DNA of 54,693 nt from Streptomyces sp. UNOC14_S4 (lineage in GTDB: Bacteria; Actinomycetota; Actinomycetes; Streptomycetales; Streptomycetaceae): NCBI RefSeq assembly GCF_020740835.1, contig NZ_JAINFC010000003.1:1-54693 (forward strand). The letters are read 5' to 3'. Shown piece after piece: positions 17,051-25,026 of the stretch. The notes beneath the pieces are model-generated. The model was not told the origin of the DNA and did no database searches. It saw nothing but the letters and a program-made list of their open reading frames with translations. Position 1 is the first letter of the stretch. Each line of letters starts with the position of its first letter. The position numbers and the translations under genes were made by a program.

Positions 17051-18088
17051 TCAGCCCACGGGGACGCCCGCCTCCAGATTGAGCGGGCGTCCCTGTTCCC
17101 GGGCGCGCAGCGCCCAGCGGAGTCTGCTCAGACGTACGGGCGGCAGCAGGGACGCGGCCTCGTGCTCCGTGACGAAGCGCCAGCCGCGCAGTTCGGAGCC
17201 GGGCAGCAGGAGCCGGTGCGCCTCGGCGGACGGCAGCCGCCCACCGTCGAAGAGGAATCGCAGGCCGCCGTAGCCGGGCGGCTTCGGCGGCTCCCAGTCG
17301 ACGACCAGCAGACGCGGCACCTCGGGAAGTTCGATGCCGATCTCCTCGGCGACCTCGCGCATCCCGGCGCGGGCGGGCGACTCGCCGGGCTCCACCACCC
17401 CGCCGGGGAACTCCCAGCCCGGTTTGTAGGTGGGGTCGACGAGGAGCACCCGGTCCTCCTCGTCGAAGAGCAGCACTCCTGCCGCGAGGGTCTCGGCCCT
17501 CGGTTCCGGGGTCTGCACGATCGCGCAGACGCCCGCGGCGCCGCTGCGCACCGCCTCCGCGACCTGCCCGGCGACCTCGCGCGGAGTCCGTCCGCAGGTG
17601 TCGACGGCGAAGGCGTCGGCACGCAGCCACGGCAGTGCGGCCCGGTAGGGGGCGATGTGGTCCAGTGCCCAGCGCCGCACGCTCTCGTTGCGCTCCGGGT
17701 CGTCCTCGTACTCCTCACGGCTCGCGATACGCGCCCGAAGTATCGTTTCGTCAACCGTCAGCAGCACATGTCGAACAGGGATGCGACGGGAGGCGAGGGC
17801 ACCGAACATCTCATCGCGGTACTCCTGTCGCAGCAGAGTCATGGGCACCACGAGCACCCCGCCCACCTCCGCGAGCAACGCGGCCGCCGCGTCCACGACC
17901 AGGCGCCGCCAGATCGGCAGGTCCTGGTAGTCGTCGACCTCGCCCATCCGCTTCGGCGGCACGATGTGGCGCAGTGCTCCGCCGATCACCTCGGGGTCGT
18001 AGAGGGTGCTGCCCGGGATCAGCTCCGTGAGCTCCCTCGCCGTGCTGGTCTTCCCCGTACTGAACGCGCCGTTCAGCCAGACGATCAC
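17051..18088 (-). CDS. P-loop kinase-like / Nudix hydrolase fusion
   Basis: This 345-residue two-domain protein has an N-terminal P-loop domain (residues ~1-185). Its Walker A is NGAFSTGKTST, near the very N terminus as in chloramphenicol-phosphotransferase-like small kinases, and it also has a TRxREEYEDDP-like lid region (RARIASREEY). The C-terminal Nudix domain has an intact Nudix box, GGVVEPGESPARAGMREVAEE then IG, at ~229-251. Together these suggest a nucleotide phosphorylation or salvage and hydrolysis activity, with substrates unknown. GTG 18088 is preceded by GGAGGGGG. Confidence 0.85.
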   Translation of the reverse strand: MIVWLNGAFSTGKTSTARELTELIPGSTLYDPEVIGGALRHIVPPKRMGEVDDYQDLPIWRRLVVDAAAALLAEVGGVLVVPMTLLRQEYRDEMFGALASRRIPVRHVLLTVDETILRARIASREEYEDDPERNESVRRWALDHIAPYRAALPWLRADAFAVDTCGRTPREVAGQVAEAVRSGAAGVCAIVQTPEPRAETLAAGVLLFDEEDRVLLVDPTYKPGWEFPGGVVEPGESPARAGMREVAEEIGIELPEVPRLLVVDWEPPKPPGYGGLRFLFDGGRLPSAEAHRLLLPGSELRGWRFVTEHEAASLLPPVRLSRLRWALRAREQGRPLNLEAGVPVG

Positions 18089-18253
18089 GGTTCCCCCTCC
18101 TCCGTAGACCCCTGTGAAGTGCCCGGAACACCTTGCCACGGAAACGCGTGCGAGCGGCATGATGCACTGCCCGGCCCTCGGCCGCCAGCGGTAGCCCGGT
18201 CCGTCGTTCCCGGGCGCATACCCTCGCGCGGGAGTTCCACCCCTCCCCACGTG

Positions 18254-19222
18254 TCACCGCCCCGCGGGCACCGCCCAGAGTTCCAGCTCCTGTGCCGCCG
18301 CGGCCGCGGCCCCCACCAGGCCCGCGTCGGAGCCGAGCCGGGCGGGCAGGACCTCCACTCCCGACGCGAAGGACAGCGTCGCGTAGTCGCGGAGGCGCTC
18401 GCGCAGCGGGGCGAAGAGGACGTCACCGGCCCCCGCCACCCCGCCTCCTATGACCGCCACCTCGATCTCGACGAGGGTGGCCGTCGCCGCGATCCCGGCC
18501 GCCAGCGCCTGCGCGGCCCGCGCGAAGGACGCCCGGGCCACCGCGTCCCCGGCCCGCGCCGCGGCCGCGACGGCGGCGGCGCTCCGGTCGCCCCCGGGGC
18601 CCGGCCGCCAGCCGGAGTCGAGCGCGCGGCGCGCGATGTTGGGGCCACTGGCGATGCGTTCGACGCAGCCGCGCGCGCCACAGGGACAGATATCGCCGTC
18701 GAGGTCGACACTGATGTGACCGATGTGGCCCGCATTGCCCGTGGGCCCCGGGTGAAGGCGGCCGTCGAGGACCAGCCCGCCGCCGACACCGGTGGACACC
18801 ACCATGCACAGGGCGTTGGCGTGGCCCCGCGCCGCGCCCTGCCAGTGTTCGGCGGCGGTCATCGCGACGCCGTCGCCCACCAGCGTCACCGGCAGCAGAC
18901 CGCCCGCCCGCTCCCGCACCTCGTCGACCAGTGGGAACGCGCGCCAGCCCGGGACGTTGACCGGGCTGACCGTGCCGCGCGAGGCGTCGACCGGGCCCGC
19001 GCTGCCGATGCCCACCGCCCGTACGCGCGACCACGTGGCGGACCGGGCGAGTTCGTCCAGCACCTCCGCCACGGCGGCCATCACCGTCGCGGCGCCTTCC
19101 CGCGCGGGCGTCGGCCGCTGGGCACGGACGAGCAGACGGCCCTCGCCGTCCACCAGCGCCCCCGCGATCTTGGTGCCGCCGATGTCGAGGGCCGCGACAA
19201 GGCCGGTGTGGTCGGTGTGCAT
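18254..19222 (-). CDS. ROK family sugar kinase (glucokinase-like)
   Basis: This 322-residue ROK protein lacks a DNA-binding domain. The ATP motif is ALDIGGTKIAG, the zinc site is CPCGARGCVE, and the catalytic Asp is in LVGDGVAM. The usual sugar-binding GExGH is here GNAGHIGH, with His where Glu is expected. It probably phosphorylates a sugar, with specificity possibly altered. It is divergent from a LacI regulator with one palindrome between them. ATG 19222 follows AGGAGA; GTG 19246 is an alternative. Confidence 0.85.
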   Translation of the reverse strand: MHTDHTGLVAALDIGGTKIAGALVDGEGRLLVRAQRPTPAREGAATVMAAVAEVLDELARSATWSRVRAVGIGSAGPVDASRGTVSPVNVPGWRAFPLVDEVRERAGGLLPVTLVGDGVAMTAAEHWQGAARGHANALCMVVSTGVGGGLVLDGRLHPGPTGNAGHIGHISVDLDGDICPCGARGCVERIASGPNIARRALDSGWRPGPGGDRSAAAVAAAARAGDAVARASFARAAQALAAGIAATATLVEIEVAVIGGGVAGAGDVLFAPLRERLRDYATLSFASGVEVLPARLGSDAGLVGAAAAAAQELELWAVPAGR

Positions 19223-19285
19223 TTGCTGCGGTATCTCCTGGTCCACAGGCGACGAAAGGGCGTGCGGTCGTCAGTCTCCCCAGAG

Positions 19286-19299
19286 TTGACAACGTTGTC
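19286..19299. promoter_or_regulatory. LacI-type operator overlapping a -35 element
   Basis: GACAACGTTGTC (19288-19299) is a perfect 12-bp palindrome with the central CG common in LacI-family operators. It overlaps TTGACA (19286-19291), a consensus -35 facing the LacI gene. It sits between the divergent ROK kinase and LacI genes, so it probably controls both. Confidence 0.75.
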
Positions 19300-19417
19300 C
19301 AGGCTCTATGCTCGACGTCACCCCCCGCCCACCGACGCCGGCTGTGCGGCGCACGTGAGACCACTGAGACCACTGGGAGCACGTGCGGCCCACGCGAGAC
19401 GCAAAGGACGAGCCACC

Positions 19418-20452
19418 GTGGCCGACACCAGCACGCAGTACCGCTACGGCAACCGCCCGACCATGAAGGACGTGGCGGCGCGCGCGGGAGTGGGCCTCAA
19501 AACCGTCTCCCGCGTGGTGAACGGCGAGCCCGGTGTCACCCCGGACACCGAACGGCGGGTCCAGGAGGCCATCACGGCGCTCGGCTTCCGGCGCAACGAC
19601 AGCGCCCGCATCCTGCGCAAGGGCCGCACCGCCTCGATCGGGCTGGTCCTGGAGGACCTCGCCGACCCCTTCTACGCGCCGCTCAACCGCGCCGTAGAGG
19701 AGGTCGCCCGCGCGCACGGCGCCCTCCTCATCAACGGCTCCAGCGCGGAGGACCCCGAGCGCGAGCGCGAGTTGGCCCTGGCGTTCTGCGCCCGCCGCGT
19801 GGACGGGCTGATCGTCATCCCCGCGGGCGACGACCACCGCTATCTGGAACCGGAGATAACGGCGGGTATCGCCACCGTCTTCGTCGACCGGCCCGCCGGG
19901 CGGCTGGCCGCCGACGTCGTGCTCTCCGACAGTTTCGGCGGCGCCCGCGACGGCGTCGCCCACCTCGTCGCCCACGGCCACCGCCGCATCGGCTTCATCG
20001 GCGACCAGGCGCACATCCACACCGCCACCGAGCGGCTGCGCGGTTACCACGCCGCCATGCGGGCCGCCGGGCTGCCCGTGGACGAGAGCTGGGTGTCGCT
20101 CGGACCGACCGTGCCCGAACGCGTACGAGCCGCGGCGGAGGCCATGCTCTCCGGCCCCCGGCCGGTCACCGCCCTGTTCGCCGGCAACAACCGCGTGACG
20201 GTCACGGCCGTGCGCGTCATAGCGGCCGCGGCCCGCCCGGTCGCCCTCGTCGGTTTCGACGACTTCGAACTCGCCGACCTCCTCTCCCCCGCCGTCACCG
20301 TCGTCGCCCAGGACCCCGCCAGGCTCGGCCGTACCGCGGCGGAGCGGCTGTTCCGCAGGCTGGACGGGGTGACCGAGCCGCCGCGCCGCGTCGAACTGCC
20401 GACCCGTCTGATCCCCCGCGGCTCGGGGGAACTCCCGCCCGCCGAGGGCTGA
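19418..20452 (+). CDS. LacI family transcriptional regulator
   Basis: The 344-residue protein has a LacI headpiece at residues ~14-70 (TMKDVAARAGVGLKTVSRVV, then NGEPGVTPDTERRV and a hinge helix ending RKGRT). The periplasmic-binding-like sensor domain includes VGFDDFELADLLSP. It probably represses itself and the divergent ROK kinase through the palindrome at 19288-19299, with a sugar as inducer. GTG 19418 follows AAAGGACG. The gene ends convergent to the DUF6986 gene at a strong hairpin. Confidence 0.92.
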   Translation: MADTSTQYRYGNRPTMKDVAARAGVGLKTVSRVVNGEPGVTPDTERRVQEAITALGFRRNDSARILRKGRTASIGLVLEDLADPFYAPLNRAVEEVARAHGALLINGSSAEDPERERELALAFCARRVDGLIVIPAGDDHRYLEPEITAGIATVFVDRPAGRLAADVVLSDSFGGARDGVAHLVAHGHRRIGFIGDQAHIHTATERLRGYHAAMRAAGLPVDESWVSLGPTVPERVRAAAEAMLSGPRPVTALFAGNNRVTVTAVRVIAAAARPVALVGFDDFELADLLSPAVTVVAQDPARLGRTAAERLFRRLDGVTEPPRRVELPTRLIPRGSGELPPAEG

Positions 20453-20459
20453 CCCGCCC

Positions 20460-20491
20460 GCCGTCGGTGGCTCCTGCGAAACACCGACGGC
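20460..20491. terminator. Bidirectional terminator between LacI and DUF6986 genes
   Basis: GCCGTCGGTG and CACCGACGGC form a perfect 10-bp stem with a 12-base loop in the 42-bp convergent gap. Confidence 0.75.
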
Positions 20492-20494
20492 CCC

Positions 20495-21769
20495 TCAGAC
20501 CGCCCGGCCCGCCAGCCGGTCGAGGTCCGCGCGCGTCAGCCCGGTCGGACCGGTCACCTCCGCGCTGTCGAGCGCCCCGCAGTCCAGCCCCCGCAGCAGG
20601 AAGCCGCTGAGCGCCCTGGCCGTCGCGGGCTCGTCCAGCACATCGCCCTCGGCCCTGCGGACATATGCGGCCAGTCGCTCGGCCGCCCGGCCGAGCCCCT
20701 CGCGGTAGAACGCGTACACCGCCGCGTACCGGGTGGGCAGATGGCCCGGGTGCATGTCCCAGCCCTGGTAGTACGCACGGTCCAGCGCACGGCGTACGAG
20801 CCGGTGGTGGAGCCGCCAGGCGTCGTGCACCCGCGCGGTGGGGCCGACGGGCAGCACATTGGTCGAGCCGTCCGAGAGCCGGACGCCGGTGCCCGCTGCG
20901 GCGACCTGCATCACGGCCTTGGCATGGTCGGCCGCCGGGTGGTCGGGAGCCTGCTGCGCCGCGCCCACCCCGCAGGCGGCACTGTAGTCGAAGGTGCCGT
21001 AGTGCAGCGCCGTCGCGCGGCCTCCCGCCGCGTCGATCATCCGGGCCACGGTGGCACGGCCGTCGGCGCCCAGGATCGCCTGGGTGGTCTCTATCTGGAT
21101 CTCGAAGCGTATGCGCCCGGTCTCCAGGCCCCGGGCCTTCTCGAACTCCTCCGCCAGCCGGGCCATCGCCGCGACCTGTTCGGCGTACGTCACCTTGGGC
21201 AGCGTCAGGACCAGACCCCGGGGCAGTCCGCCCGCCTCCATCAGCCCGGTGAGGAAGATGTCGAGCGTGCGGACGCCGCGGTCGCGGACGGCGGCCTCCA
21301 GGCACTTCATGCGGATGCCCATGTACGGGGCCGCCGTGCCGTCCTCGTACGCGCGCGCCACCAGGTGTGCCGCCCGTACCGCCGCGGCGTCCTCCTCGGC
21401 GTCGGGGCGCGCCCCGTAGCCGTCCTCGAAGTCGATGCGCAGGTCCTCCACGGGCTCGCGTTCCAGCTTGGCCCGTACGCGCTCGTGGACGGGCCCGGCG
21501 AGCCCGGCGGGCAGCCCGAGCACGGCACCGAACGCGGCGGCGTCGCGGGCGTGCTCGTCGAGGGCCGCGAGGGCGCGGTCGCCCCAGGACCGGACGGTGT
21601 CGGCGGCGAACACGTCCGCCGGTACATAGACGGTGTGCACGGGCTGCCGCGTCCCCGGGTCGCCCGGATAACGCCGCGCGAGCTCCGCGTCGACCCCGGC
21701 GAGCGAGACCGCGACCTCCTCCCGCACCGCGCTGCTGAACGTCGTCGCGACCGTCTGGTGCTGCCCCAT
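20495..21769 (-). CDS. DUF6986 / HpcH-HpaI aldolase / citrate lyase-like protein
   Basis: The 424-residue protein has a CitE-like TIM barrel. Acidic metal/substrate residues lie in RIDFEDGYG and in RFEIQIETTQAI, and an active-site-like GTFDYSA segment follows. Family members cleave or form C-C bonds on acyl-CoA or keto acids. DUF6986 proteins are often found, from memory, near purine or glyoxylate catabolism genes in Streptomyces. ATG 21769 follows GGAGG; GTG 21775 is too close to it. A TTCCG-N5-CGGAA palindrome just upstream suggests IclR-family control. Confidence 0.8.
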   Translation of the reverse strand: MGQHQTVATTFSSAVREEVAVSLAGVDAELARRYPGDPGTRQPVHTVYVPADVFAADTVRSWGDRALAALDEHARDAAAFGAVLGLPAGLAGPVHERVRAKLEREPVEDLRIDFEDGYGARPDAEEDAAAVRAAHLVARAYEDGTAAPYMGIRMKCLEAAVRDRGVRTLDIFLTGLMEAGGLPRGLVLTLPKVTYAEQVAAMARLAEEFEKARGLETGRIRFEIQIETTQAILGADGRATVARMIDAAGGRATALHYGTFDYSAACGVGAAQQAPDHPAADHAKAVMQVAAAGTGVRLSDGSTNVLPVGPTARVHDAWRLHHRLVRRALDRAYYQGWDMHPGHLPTRYAAVYAFYREGLGRAAERLAAYVRRAEGDVLDEPATARALSGFLLRGLDCGALDSAEVTGPTGLTRADLDRLAGRAV

Positions 21770-21784
21770 GCCCACCCTCCGCGT

Positions 21785-21817
21785 TTCCGCTGCACGGAAT
21801 TCCCCATCCGTGCAGCG
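21785..21817. promoter_or_regulatory. IclR-like operator and hairpin upstream of DUF6986
   Basis: TTCCG-CTGCA-CGGAA (21785-21799) is a perfect 5-5-5 inverted repeat. It overlaps a second, perfect 11-bp inverted repeat, CGCTGCACGGA (21788-21798) with TCCGTGCAGCG (21807-21817). Both lie 16-48 bases upstream of the DUF6986 start, where an operator is expected. Confidence 0.6.
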
Positions 21818-21864
21818 AAGTTAACGAGGACCCAGGCCCAAGGTCAACAGCCCGTGACGCACAA

Positions 21865-21896
21865 AAGGCCCCGCACGCGGGTGCGTGCGGGGCCTT
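21865..21896 (-). terminator. Terminator of the etfBA operon
   Basis: A perfect 14-bp stem AAGGCCCCGCACGC/GCGTGCGGGGCCTT with a 4-base loop is followed, in the etf direction, by TTTTGT. This is a textbook intrinsic terminator. Confidence 0.85.
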
Positions 21897-21933
21897 GTCA
21901 TGCGAGGCCTTGTCGTACGGGGCCTTGTCGTGC
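21889..21933. repeat. Three tandem 15-bp units
   Basis: GGGGCCTTGTCATGC, GAGGCCTTGTCGTAC and GGGGCCTTGTCGTGC follow each other without gaps. The first unit overlaps the terminator arm, suggesting slippage duplication of that arm between etfA and its terminator. Confidence 0.7.
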
Positions 21934-21940
21934 GGCGGGA

Positions 21941-22903
21941 TCAGCCCTTGCGGGTCTTGATCTCCTCCGTCAGCTGCGGGACGACCTCGAAGAGGTCGCC
22001 GACCACGCCGTAGTCGACCAGGTCGAAGATCGGGGCCTCGGCGTCCTTGTTGATGGCCACGATGGTCTTCGAGGTCTGCATGCCGGCCCGGTGCTGGATC
22101 GCGCCGGAGATGCCCGCCGCGATGTACAGCTGCGGCGAGACCGACTTGCCGGTCTGGCCGACCTGGTTGGTGTGCGGGTACCAGCCCGCGTCGACGGCGG
22201 CGCGCGAGGCGCCGACGGCCGCGCCGAGCGAGTCGGCCAGGCCCTCGATGAGGGAGAAGTTCTCGGCGCCGTTGACACCGCGGCCGCCGGAGACCACGAT
22301 CGCGGCCTCGGTCAGCTCGGGGCGGCCGGTCGACTCGCGCGGGGTGCGGGAGACGACCTTGGTGCCGGTCGACTTCTCACCGAAGGAGACGGCGAGCTGC
22401 TCGACCGTACCGGCGGCCGGGGCGGCCTCCGGAGCGGCGGAGTTGGGCTTGACGGTGATGACCGGCGTGCCCTTGGAGACGCGGGACTTGGTGGAGTACG
22501 AGGCCGCGAAGACGGACTGCGTGGCCACCGGGCCCTCGGCGCCCGCCTCCAGGTCGACGGCGTCGGTGATGATGCCGGAGCCGATGCGCACCGCGAGGCG
22601 GGCCGCGATCTCCTTGCCCTCCGCGGAGGACGGGACGAGCACGGCGGCCGGGGAGACGGCCTTGTACGCGGCCTCCAGGGCGTCCACCTTGGGGGCGACG
22701 AGGTAGTCGGCGAACTCGGCGGCGTCGGCCGTGAGGACCTTCATCGCGCCGTACTCGCCGAGCGTCTGCGCGGCGGCGTCGGCACCGGCGCCCAGGTGCA
22801 CGGCGACGGGCTCGCCGATGCGGCGGGCGAGGGTGAGCAGTTCGAGGGTGGGCTTGCGGACGGCACCGTCCACGTGGTCGACGTAGACGAGAACTTCAGC
22901 CAT
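21941..22903 (-). CDS. etfA: Electron transfer flavoprotein alpha subunit
   Basis: This 320-residue EtfA starts MAEVLVYVDHVDG. The C-terminal FAD-binding part carries the family signature LYIAAGISGAIQHRAGMQTS and then IVAINKDAEAPIFDLVDYGVVGDLF. With EtfB it forms the heterodimer that carries electrons from acyl-CoA and other dehydrogenases to the quinone pool. It lies 105 bases downstream of etfB on the same strand, with AGGAG before the start. A strong terminator follows. Confidence 0.97.
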   Translation of the reverse strand: MAEVLVYVDHVDGAVRKPTLELLTLARRIGEPVAVHLGAGADAAAQTLGEYGAMKVLTADAAEFADYLVAPKVDALEAAYKAVSPAAVLVPSSAEGKEIAARLAVRIGSGIITDAVDLEAGAEGPVATQSVFAASYSTKSRVSKGTPVITVKPNSAAPEAAPAAGTVEQLAVSFGEKSTGTKVVSRTPRESTGRPELTEAAIVVSGGRGVNGAENFSLIEGLADSLGAAVGASRAAVDAGWYPHTNQVGQTGKSVSPQLYIAAGISGAIQHRAGMQTSKTIVAINKDAEAPIFDLVDYGVVGDLFEVVPQLTEEIKTRKG

Positions 22904-23008
22904 GGGATGGAACTCCTGCGCAGAAAAGAGGCGGATGACGGTTCGTACGGGCTGACGGAAGCGCAGCCGCGGTGGGGGCCGGGAGCCTCACGGCCCCCGG
23001 GACCGCCG

Positions 23009-23797
23009 CTAGATGAACTTCTGGCCCGCGAGGAACTCGGCGAGCTGCTTGCCGCCCTCGCCCTCGTCCTTGACGACGGTGCCCGCGGAACGGGCGGGAC
23101 GCTCCGTGGCCTCGTCGACCTTGGTCCAGGCGCCTTCGAGGCCGACCTCCTCCGCCTCGATGCCGAGGTCGGAGAGGTCCAGGGACTCCACCGGCTTCTT
23201 CTTGGCGGCCATGATGCCCTTGAAGGACGGGTAACGGGCCTCGCCCGACTGGTCCGTGACGGACACGACGGCCGGGAGGGACGCCTCCAGCTGCTCGCTC
23301 GCGGCGTCGCCGTCGCGGCGGCCGGTCACCTTACGGCCGGCCACGGCGACCTCGGACAGCAGCGTCACCTGCGGGACGCCCAGGCGCTCGGCGAGCATCG
23401 CCGGGACCACGCCCATGCCGCCGTCGGTGGAGGCCATACCGGAGATGACCAGGTCGTAGCCGACGTGCTCGAGGGCCTTGGCCAGCACCAGCGACGTGCC
23501 CAGCGCGTCGGTGCCGTGCAGGTCGTCGTCCTCGACATGGACGGCCTTGTCGGCGCCCATGGACAGCGCCTTGCGCAGCGCGTCCTTGGCGTCCTCGGGG
23601 CCCACGGTCAGGACGGTGATCTCCGCGTCGTCGTCGGCCGCTTCCTTGATCTGCAGCGCCTGCTCGACCGCGTACTCGTCGAGCTCCGAGAGCAGGCCGT
23701 CCACGTCGTCGCGGTCGACGGTCAGGTCTTCGGCGAAGTGCCGGTCGCCGGTGGCGTCGGGCACGTACTTCACAGTGACAACGATCCTCAAGCTCAC
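23009..23797 (-). CDS. etfB: Electron transfer flavoprotein beta subunit
   Basis: This 262-residue EtfB starts MSLRIVVTVKYVPDATGDR from GTG 23797, behind GGAG. It contains LDEYAVEQALQIKE and the ADKAVHVEDDDL segment, and a DGGMGVVPAMLAERLG motif of the AMP-binding domain. It is the AMP-binding partner of EtfA and the first gene of the etfBA operon. The upstream 190 bp contain a TetR-like inverted repeat (23906-23917). Confidence 0.97.
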   Translation of the reverse strand: MSLRIVVTVKYVPDATGDRHFAEDLTVDRDDVDGLLSELDEYAVEQALQIKEAADDDAEITVLTVGPEDAKDALRKALSMGADKAVHVEDDDLHGTDALGTSLVLAKALEHVGYDLVISGMASTDGGMGVVPAMLAERLGVPQVTLLSEVAVAGRKVTGRRDGDAASEQLEASLPAVVSVTDQSGEARYPSFKGIMAAKKKPVESLDLSDLGIEAEEVGLEGAWTKVDEATERPARSAGTVVKDEGEGGKQLAEFLAGQKFI

Positions 23798-23905
23798 GCC
23801 GGCTCTCCTACTGCATCGTCTCTTCGTAGCTGCCTTGTTCAGGCAGCATAGGCGCCTCGAGGGGCGCGTTCCGCTCGCGTCCGGGCAACGCCCCGAACGG
23901 AATGT

Positions 23906-23917
23906 TACTCGTCAGTA
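23906..23917. promoter_or_regulatory. TACT-N4-AGTA inverted repeat upstream of etfB
   Basis: TACTCGTCAGTA, inside GTTACTCGTCAGTAC, lies ~109 bases upstream of the etfB start and just downstream of the flavin reductase end. Actinobacterial TetR regulators of fatty acid metabolism use TTACT/AGTAA-type sites, so control of etf by such a regulator is plausible but unproven. Confidence 0.35.
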
Positions 23918-23987
23918 CAGCGAGGGTGTCCCACGAACGCAAGGCACCTGGACTGTGATCTGCCCAACGCGCCCGACCAGGGACGTC

Positions 23988-24494
23988 TCAGTCGCGCAAA
24001 GCGTTGAAGCGACCCTGGTGGTAGAGCAGCGGGCGGCCGGCGCCCGCGGGGTCGCCCGCGACGACCTCCGCGAGCACGACACGGTGGTCGCCGGCGGGCA
24101 CCCGGGCGACCACCCGGCACACCAGCCAGGCCAGGACGCCGTCGAGCAGCGGCACGCCCTCGGGGCCGCGCCGCCAGCTGGTGGGCGGGGCGAAGCGGTC
24201 GGCACCGCTGCGCGCGAAGGTGGCGGCGAGCTCCTCCTGGTGCTCGCCGAGTATGTGGACGCCTATGTGTTCCGCCTCGGCCAGCACGGGCCAGCTCGAC
24301 GAGCCGGTGCCGACACCGAAGGAGACGAGCGGGGGCTCGGCCGCGACCGAGGTGAGCGAGGTGGCGGTGAAGCCGACCGGGCGGCTGCCGTACGCGGTGA
24401 TCACGGCGACACCCGCGGCGTGCCTGCGGAAGACGGAGCGCAACAGTTCGGGGGCGGCGAGGCGGGGCGAGCCGAGTCCGGGCGTGGCCGTCAT
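23988..24494 (-). CDS. Flavin reductase family protein (HpaC-like)
   Basis: This 168-residue single-domain protein has the family pattern FRRHAAGVAVITAYGSRPVGFTATSLTSVA and the segment PLVSFGVGTGSSSWPVL. A later AGDHRVVLAEV has the conserved D-H. Such proteins reduce FMN or FAD with NAD(P)H for two-component monooxygenases, or act as split-barrel flavoproteins. No partner monooxygenase is adjacent. ATG 24494 follows AAGGAC. It is on the same strand as etfBA but separated by 190 bp. Confidence 0.85.
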   Translation of the reverse strand: MTATPGLGSPRLAAPELLRSVFRRHAAGVAVITAYGSRPVGFTATSLTSVAAEPPLVSFGVGTGSSSWPVLAEAEHIGVHILGEHQEELAATFARSGADRFAPPTSWRRGPEGVPLLDGVLAWLVCRVVARVPAGDHRVVLAEVVAGDPAGAGRPLLYHQGRFNALRD

Positions 24495-24699
24495 GGATCT
24501 GTCCTTCTGCTGGAGGTCGGAGCAGGAGCTGTACGGTCGGGGACGCTCACTGCCCCGGACAGCGCGCGCTCGCGGTCCTGAGCAGATCGATGTGCACACG
24601 TCCACGGAGAAGCAGTGCGGGCCACATGACGTCACCCTGACGATTCTGTGTGTACAGCGTCAAGCGTGGCCGGGAGGTCGGGAGGGGGATCACGGGCCG

Positions 24700-25026
24700 T
24701 CAGACCGCGGCGCCGAGTGCGGCGATGACATCGGCCTTGCGAGGCTGCCCGGTGGCGCGGCGTACGACGCGGCCCGCCGCGTCGAGGACCAGCACGGTGG
24801 GGGTGGCCGCGATGCCGAGGGCGCGGACGAGCCCGAGCCTGGCCTCGGCGTCGATCTCGATGTGCGCGACCCCGTCGACCATGGCGGCGACGTCCGCCAG
24901 GGTGCGTCTGGTGGCCCGGCACGGCTGACAGAAGGCGCTGGAGAACTGGACGAGCGTGGCCCGCTCCCCCAGCTCCGCGCCGAGCTCGGCGGCCTCCAGC
25001 CGCGTCTCCTCGCCCCGCACCGGCAC
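24700..25026 (-). CDS. Thioredoxin family protein with CQPC active site
   Basis: The 108-residue thioredoxin fold has its active site SAFCQPCRATR (C33, C36) in place of the usual WCGPC, and the cis-Pro segment GIAATPTVLVLD. No signal peptide or TM segment is present, so it is cytoplasmic. It probably is a thiol-disulfide reductase whose redox potential differs from canonical thioredoxin. GTG 25026 follows GAGAGGGG; GTG 25020 is an alternative. A 13-bp tandem repeat lies right upstream. Confidence 0.85.
   Translation of the reverse strand: MPVRGEETRLEAAELGAELGERATLVQFSSAFCQPCRATRRTLADVAAMVDGVAHIEIDAEARLGLVRALGIAATPTVLVLDAAGRVVRRATGQPRKADVIAALGAAV

Noticed and set aside
13836-17273. A 1145-codon plus-strand open frame
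   Set aside because: It spans the antisense of the flavoprotein and an alternative frame of the M20 peptidase, both of which have clear family motifs.
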